22,444 nucleotides of DNA from a virus. Of the stretch, positions 18,854 to 22,444 are shown in pieces. The position numbers were made by a program, and so were the translations under genes. Numbering within the stretch: position 1 is the first letter of the stretch; each line of letters begins with the position of its first letter. The notes below the pieces were generated by a model that did not search any database, had not been told where the DNA came from, and saw only the letters and a program-made list of their open reading frames with translations. The stretch spans positions 1 to 22,444 of the IMG/VR virus record IMGVR_UViG_3300015374_000072, one strand, 5' to 3'.

Positions 18854-19675
18854 ATGCTGTCTGATCTGGTGAGATACCCGTACCTGGACCCCAGTCTTGA
18901 GTACGTCGATAAGCCTGAAGTCCTATTCTGGAAATGTCGCGCTGTAATCGACAGCAATTCCGGTAACCGGCGCAAGACATTCTGGTACTCGACGCCACAG
19001 CCCGGTGTCCGCGGGCTCTACGCCTACGGCAACCCGTTCAACACGACCGATATGCCCAAGGGCCCCGCGACTGACGCGGCCGTATTCCGACTCCACGCTC
19101 TCCGTGCGGGGCTCGACCGGAAGGCCCGGCTGGTCGTGTGGACCGAGGGCGAGAAGGACGCTCTGGCCGCGCGGGTCTACGGGGTGCCGTCGTTCTGCTC
19201 ACACGGTGGCGCTGGCAAGGCGACCATCGAGCAAGCGCACCACCTCGCCGGGTACAAGGGCGGGGTCGTGATCGTGGCGGACCGGGATGACGCCGGGTAC
19301 GCAGACGCCTACGTGCGCGCCGAGCACTGTAAGACGCTCGGCCTGGAGTTCTGGGTCGTGCGGCCTGCTGACCCTGTGGTGAACCCGGCGTGGTGCCCGC
19401 CCGGGACGCGCTGCTACTGCGACAAGCCTTGCCCCGTTGCGGGAAAGCTGTGGAAAGGCGCGGACCTCTCTGACCACATTGCGACCGGGCTGCCAATAGA
19501 TGCTCTGGTCGAGGTGCCCGATGCCGAATTGGCAGAGGCGCACGCGAAGAATGCGACCGCAGGTTACAACGCCAAACCGCCTGCGGGCTACACCGCAGAG
19601 TCCTGGCGCGAACTTAACGCCGAGTGCGTAGCAATTATGCGCGCTAGTGGCGCCTGGAAGGACGGTTGGAAATGA
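18854..19675 (+). CDS. TOPRIM primase
   Basis: 273 aa. The TOPRIM signature is present: VVWTEGEKDALAA with the catalytic glutamate at 98, and VIVADRDDAG with D143 and D145 for metal binding. KGADLSDH lies near 201-208. The N-terminus has no zinc ribbon, unlike most DnaG-type phage primases. Instead, cysteines at 181, 187, 189 and 193 form a cluster inside the domain. It overlaps the helicase start by four bases (ATGA at 19672-19675), so the two probably form a primase-helicase pair. ATG 18854 has GAAGGAAG upstream. Confidence 0.85.
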   Translation: MLSDLVRYPYLDPSLEYVDKPEVLFWKCRAVIDSNSGNRRKTFWYSTPQPGVRGLYAYGNPFNTTDMPKGPATDAAVFRLHALRAGLDRKARLVVWTEGEKDALAARVYGVPSFCSHGGAGKATIEQAHHLAGYKGGVVIVADRDDAGYADAYVRAEHCKTLGLEFWVVRPADPVVNPAWCPPGTRCYCDKPCPVAGKLWKGADLSDHIATGLPIDALVEVPDAELAEAHAKNATAGYNAKPPAGYTAESWRELNAECVAIMRASGAWKDGWK

Positions 19676-21213
19676 AGACCGACGAGCACCGGGAAGGGCT
19701 GCCCGAGGCGCTGCCGATCCCCAAGAGCAGGGCGCCATACGCGATTGATGAGCTTGATGGTGCTCTGCGCTTTGTGGATGTGTACGGCCCGTACGTCCGA
19801 TACTCCGAACTAGACGGCTGGGTGGCCTGGAACGGTTTGCGTTGGGATAGGCAACACGGTGAGCACGGCGTCAAGCTGATGGTGCGGGCTATGGTCCGGG
19901 CCTGGGCTGAGGAGATCGATGCGCGAAAGGATCTCAAGGACGACGCCAAGGTCTCGATGACCACAAGGGTCAAGGGCCTGCTCTCCGGCAGCAAGTTGAA
20001 GAACCTCCTTGGCCACGTCCGCACGCACTTCGACGTCGCGACCCCGGGCGGCTACTTCGACGCGGATGCGACTCTGCTGGGCGCCGAGGGCGCTGTAGTT
20101 GAGCTGACCGCGGATGGAGTGAAGCAGCGTCGGATGATCCCGGAGGACCGGGTCACGATGAAGACCGGCGCGCGGTTGAACCCCGATGCCAAGCACAAGA
20201 TGTGGGATGCGTACCTGGACCTGTTCGTGCCAGACCACGGCACACGCCAGGCCCTGAAGGAGGCGGCCGGACGTCTGCTGCTCGGCGGCAACCGAGAGCG
20301 CCTGTTTGTGGTCCTGATGGGCCGCAGTACCTCCGGCAAGAGCCTGTTCCTCAAGCTTGTGGACCGGGCGCTCGGGGAGTACGCCGGGCCGGGCGACCTG
20401 ACGATGTTCCGGGGCAACATTGACGAACGGCCGCGCGTCGACCTGGTGCGGGCTATGCCGAAGCGCCTGGTGCACACGACTGAGGCCAGTGAGGCATGGA
20501 CACTGCACGCGGATATGGTTAAGCGCATCGCGGGTGCGGACAGCATCTCGGCGCGACTGAACCACGGCAACGATATGTACGAAGGAGTGCCGCACTTCAC
20601 ATTCTGGCTGGCGACGAACAACGTGCCGCGGATCGCGGGCATGGATCAGGCGACGCTGCGCAGGATCGTGGTGTTCCCCTTCAACCAGACGCCTGCACGC
20701 GAGGACACATCCATCGGCGACAAGATGCTGAATGACCCGGAGGTGATCGAGGCCGTTCTGGCCTGGATGGCTGAGGGCTACGATGACTTTGTCGCCCGCG
20801 GCGAGGTCATGCGAGACAGCCGAGAGATGGCTGTGGCCAAAGCCAAGTTCGCTGACCAAGCCGGACCGGCTGGCGACTTCCTGGCTACGTGCTGTGAAGT
20901 CACGGGCAACCCGAACGACGGTCTGCTCACAACGGGGCTCTACAAAATGTACCAGTTCTTCTGCAAGGAGAACGGCATTCGGAATCGGGATCTGATGGCG
21001 CTGAACCAGTTTGCCCTTGCACTGGAAGAGACCGAGACGCTTGAGCGCAACTCTGCCGAAGGCGCACACAAGGTCTCTACTGTGCGCGGGCTGACCTTCA
21101 AGACAGAGTGGGTCAACCGTCTGAAGAGCAGCCCTGATGCCCCTGACGAGTCAATGTGCGCACCGCTCGGGCCCAAGCCTAAGCCGCGCGCACGTCGTGC
21201 TCGAAAGGCGTAG
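19672..21213 (+). CDS. Phage P4/D5-type SF3 helicase
   Basis: 513 aa. A D5_N-like region spans about residues 35-200 (YVRYSELDGWVAWNGLRWD onward). It is followed by an SF3 ATPase: Walker A GRSTSGKS at 217-224, Walker B region RLVHTTEASE around 265-274, sensor FTFWLATNN at 309-317 and an arginine-finger candidate at R330/R331. A C-terminal winged-helix-like part follows and the end is very basic. It would unwind phage DNA at the origin as a hexamer beside the separate TOPRIM primase. No DNA polymerase is encoded, so the host enzyme is presumably recruited. A TTG at 19666 is in frame but weaker. Confidence 0.9.
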   Translation: MKTDEHREGLPEALPIPKSRAPYAIDELDGALRFVDVYGPYVRYSELDGWVAWNGLRWDRQHGEHGVKLMVRAMVRAWAEEIDARKDLKDDAKVSMTTRVKGLLSGSKLKNLLGHVRTHFDVATPGGYFDADATLLGAEGAVVELTADGVKQRRMIPEDRVTMKTGARLNPDAKHKMWDAYLDLFVPDHGTRQALKEAAGRLLLGGNRERLFVVLMGRSTSGKSLFLKLVDRALGEYAGPGDLTMFRGNIDERPRVDLVRAMPKRLVHTTEASEAWTLHADMVKRIAGADSISARLNHGNDMYEGVPHFTFWLATNNVPRIAGMDQATLRRIVVFPFNQTPAREDTSIGDKMLNDPEVIEAVLAWMAEGYDDFVARGEVMRDSREMAVAKAKFADQAGPAGDFLATCCEVTGNPNDGLLTTGLYKMYQFFCKENGIRNRDLMALNQFALALEETETLERNSAEGAHKVSTVRGLTFKTEWVNRLKSSPDAPDESMCAPLGPKPKPRARRARKA

Positions 21214-21226
21214 TAAACTAGTACCC

Positions 21227-21313
21227 GAACGGCCCGGGGCCACACAATAGGGGTTGAGACTCCGATGGTATGGGGAACACCCCGGGCCGTTCACTTTCGC
21301 TCCCCACGAAAGG
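21227..21313 (+). promoter_or_regulatory. Structured RNA candidate with RBS hairpin
   Basis: A perfect 13-bp long-range stem joins GAACGGCCCGGGG (21227-21239) to its reverse complement (21280-21292). Inside, GGGGU (21250-21254) pairs with ACUCC (21259-21263) around loop UGAG. Immediately 3', CTTTCG (21294-21299) pairs with CGAAAG (21307-21312), which covers the ribosome-binding site AAAGG of the gene starting at 21321. The loop bases TCCCCA (21301-21306) are exactly complementary to TGGGGA at 21271-21276 in the closed element, so a pseudoknot could form. It looks like a cis-acting control element. Confidence 0.55.
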
Positions 21314-21320
21314 CAAAACA

Positions 21321-21647
21321 ATGTCCGCTCTCCCTATGCCCAATGAAGCCCGCGAAACCCCCGGTGTTGAGCCGATCTGGCCGAACTGGACCCCGCAGAA
21401 GCACGTCCTGGGCAACCGGCTGTTTCTGCTGCCGTCGCCGGACCGCTACCCTTACCTGTACCGCAAGCTGGAGGCGAGCCCCGGCGTGTGGGTCTACGGG
21501 CTCCGAGACCGGCTTGCGCCCGGCACCCCCGACGAGCAGATCGCAGAGCTGAACCGGCGCATCCGGCGCCACCGCCGCGCGGCCGTCGACCGGGCGATCG
21601 AGTACGGCCGCCAGAGGCACGCCGACTTCGCGGAAGGACGACCGTGA
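21321..21647 (+). CDS. Hypothetical 108-aa protein under the RNA element
   Basis: ATG 21321 follows AAAGG at 21309-21313, in the hairpin arm. The N-terminal half is rich in Pro, Trp and Tyr (PIWPNWTPQKHVLGNRLFLL, then PDRYPYLYRKLEASPG). The C-terminal half is a basic helix (IAELNRRIRRHRRAAVDRAI). No family is recognised; a DNA- or RNA-binding accessory is possible from the basic helix. It follows the helicase by 107 bases and overlaps the next gene by four. Confidence 0.65.
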   Translation: MSALPMPNEARETPGVEPIWPNWTPQKHVLGNRLFLLPSPDRYPYLYRKLEASPGVWVYGLRDRLAPGTPDEQIAELNRRIRRHRRAAVDRAIEYGRQRHADFAEGRP

Positions 21648-21844
21648 GCCACGAGGAGGAGCCTTGCGTGTGCGGCACCGACTTCATATGCCTGGCTCTC
21701 GTACACGCCGCCGGTCTGGTGCTCCCCACGGCGCTGTGGAATGCGTGCGTCGCACCCCCGGTGCAACCCCTCCGGAACCCCTCCGGAACCGTCCATCACC
21801 AACCGCAACCAACCCCTACCGGCGAGACGCGCACAGCGTCTTGA
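21644..21844 (+). CDS. 66-aa Cys-containing small protein
   Basis: GTG 21644 overlaps the previous stop (GTGA). Cysteines lie at about residues 8, 10, 16 and 35. A hydrophobic segment spans residues 15-32 (ICLALVHAAGLVLPTALW). The tail is proline-rich and partly encoded by a tandem 12-bp repeat (CCCCTCCGGAAC, about 21766-21789). Possibly membrane associated. Function is unknown. Confidence 0.55.
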   Translation: MSHEEEPCVCGTDFICLALVHAAGLVLPTALWNACVAPPVQPLRNPSGTVHHQPQPTPTGETRTAS

Positions 21845-21852
21845 CCAGGAGG

Positions 21853-21871
21853 TAGACGCCAAGCGCTTCTA
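21853..21871. promoter_or_regulatory. Operator dyad O4 beside attP
   Basis: TAGACGC-CAAGC-GCTTCTA, one mismatch from the perfect dyad. It lies 40 bases left of the tRNA-derived attP segment and nine bases after the stop of the previous gene. Confidence 0.6.
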
Positions 21872-21910
21872 CCGAGCAGGGACAACGTCCCCGGCGATTC
21901 GGCCCGACCT

Positions 21911-21957
21911 TCGGTTTCCTAAACCGAGTGCCGCAGGTTCGAATCCTGCCGGGGGCA
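21911..21957 (+). other. attP candidate: 3' half of tRNA-Arg(CCT)
   Basis: The segment reads as a tRNA from the anticodon stem to the discriminator base: stem TCGGT/ACCGA, loop with anticodon CCT (21918-21920), variable GTGCC, T-arm GCAGG-TTCGAAT-CCTGC, acceptor strand CGGGGGC and A. The D-arm and 5' acceptor strand (expected GCCCCCG) are absent upstream, so it is not a working tRNA. Integrases of this class commonly use the 3' half of a tRNA gene as core, restoring the host gene on integration. A small inverted repeat (ACCTG, CAGGT) overlaps its right edge at 21957-21972. Confidence 0.85.
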
Positions 21958-22113
21958 CCTGTTTTACCAGGTCAAACGGCACGTAGCCGTCGCGCGGGCG
22001 GAGCCGAACCCCTCCGCATCCCCTTCAGCGTAGGCACCGGTTTGCGCCGTCTCCCGGTGTCTGGCATGATCGCAGAGTCCCCTCCAGTTATGAGTGCAAA
22101 AATGAGGAAACTC

Positions 22114-22353
22114 ATGACTGCAGGGCTTTGGCCTGCCGGAATGCTGGCTGCCCCTCTGGCTTACCCGATCTACCTGTTGCTGATGGCTGGCGTCATGCGC
22201 ATCTGCGGCGTCGCCAAGGCGGACATCGCCAAGTGGGTCCTCCACCAGGCCGGTCGGCAGCGCTTCCTTGACCTCGTCCACGCGGCGCGGAGGCTTCCCG
22301 AGCTACCCGGTGCGCCTGCCGCGGAGCGGGACGACGACAGTGCTGCGGCGTGA
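22114..22353 (+). CDS. 79-aa membrane-associated protein, convergent with int
   Basis: ATG 22114 has GAGGAAA at 22104-22110; ATG 22102 is an alternative that adds four residues. Residues about 8-28 are hydrophobic (GMLAAPLAYPIYLLLMAGVM). A basic amphipathic helix follows (ADIAKWVLHQAGRQRFLDLV) and the tail is acidic (DDDSAAA). Its last 51 bases overlap the end of int on the opposite strand. The end of the gene repeats at window bases 1-29. Lying between attP and int, it would be separated from the rest of the early genes after integration. Function is unknown. Confidence 0.6.
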   Translation: MTAGLWPAGMLAAPLAYPIYLLLMAGVMRICGVAKADIAKWVLHQAGRQRFLDLVHAARRLPELPGAPAAERDDDSAAA

Positions 22354-22444
22354 GCGGAGCGGCGGTGGCGGGAGCTGGTGCGCCTTCCCCGCGTCGGGTT
22401 GCGGGATGACGTGGGCGTAGACCTTGAGCGTCACCCCGGCGTCC
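22303..22444 (-). CDS. int: C-terminal end of the same integrase (right-hand copy)
   Basis: This segment repeats the last part of the integrase frame (about residue 348 onward) and adds seven residues and the stop TAG at 22303-22305. The catalytic tyrosine lies within it. Its 3' end overlaps, on the opposite strand, the last 51 bases of the small membrane-protein gene at 22114-22353. On the circular map it is the same gene as 1-1160, not a second integrase. Confidence 0.85.
   Translation of the reverse strand, partial: DAGVTLKVYAHVIPQPDAGKAHQLPPPPLRSRRSTVVVPLRGRRTG
22325..22444. repeat. Right copy of 120-bp terminal direct repeat
   Basis: This is the partner of bases 1-120 at 116 of 120 identity. 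It joins the right end of the map back to the integrase gene. In the integrase frame the mismatches change two residues (Ile to Leu and Cys to Arg, left to right copy). In the overlapping membrane-protein frame the only mismatch before the stop is silent. Confidence 0.9.

Noticed and set aside
19810-21069. Long minus-strand frame opposite the SF3 helicase
   Set aside because: His/Arg/Val-rich shadow of the helicase; no start signal.
21911-21957. A functional phage tRNA gene
   Set aside because: The D-arm and the 5' acceptor strand are absent upstream, so only the 3' half exists; attP is the better reading.
22303-22444. A second, truncated integrase gene from a neighbouring element
   Set aside because: 84 identical bases reach the exact window end and the frame fits the missing end of the first copy, so a circular overlap explains it better.

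Overview
The window looks like one complete, circularly permuted temperate actinophage of the HK97-fold, tailed (siphovirus-like) type, about 22.3 kb per unit. The first 120 bases and the last 120 bases match at 116 of 120 positions. The integrase frame is open through the left edge and finds its stop codon (22303-22305) only in the right-hand copy, so the map closes into a circle of about 22,324 bp. High GC, frequent GTG starts, extensive 1- and 4-base stop/start overlaps and the protein types point to an actinobacterial host, most likely Streptomyces or a relative. That host call is inference. No host gene is visible; the only host-like sequence is the 3' half of a tRNA-Arg(CCT) at 21911-21957, which I read as attP.

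Layout. Left end, minus strand: tyrosine integrase (1-1160, continuing at 22303-22444) preceded by a 64-aa protein in the usual RDF/excisionase position. A 155-bp control region (1355-1509) separates these from a divergent small HTH (Cro/CI-like) repressor gene at 1510. Plus-strand early operon, 1841-3606: eight tightly overlapped small genes, including four predicted membrane proteins, an HTH protein and a zinc-ribbon protein. It ends at a bidirectional terminator (3612-3642) that also ends the long minus-strand late operon.

Late operon, read right to left from 17439 to 3650: HNH endonuclease, small and large terminase, two small genes, portal, prohead protease, a strong terminator and leader, major capsid protein, a small head protein, connector, tail terminator, two paralogous major tail proteins, a tail-assembly chaperone pair with a probable programmed frameshift, an HK97 gp10-like protein, tape measure, a 170-aa protein, a large minor tail protein and a C1q-like receptor-binding protein.

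Non-coding 17440-18230 carries repeated TTACGGG motifs, a 15-bp inverted repeat, a terminator and a late-promoter candidate; it probably holds the replication origin and perhaps cos. Rightward of it lie an excisionase-like HTH gene, a membrane protein, a TOPRIM primase, a P4/D5-type SF3 helicase, a structured RNA candidate, three small genes and attP.

Points of most interest: a recurring dyad (TAGACGC-N5-GCGTCTA) at four control positions, which defines a candidate phage regulon; a structured RNA ahead of an unknown gene at 21321 whose ribosome-binding site lies in a hairpin that could form a pseudoknot; duplicated major tail genes; a +1 or -2 tail-chaperone frameshift; a promoter-like dyad shared by the two late transcription units; and the absence of any recognisable endolysin in what looks like a complete genome.
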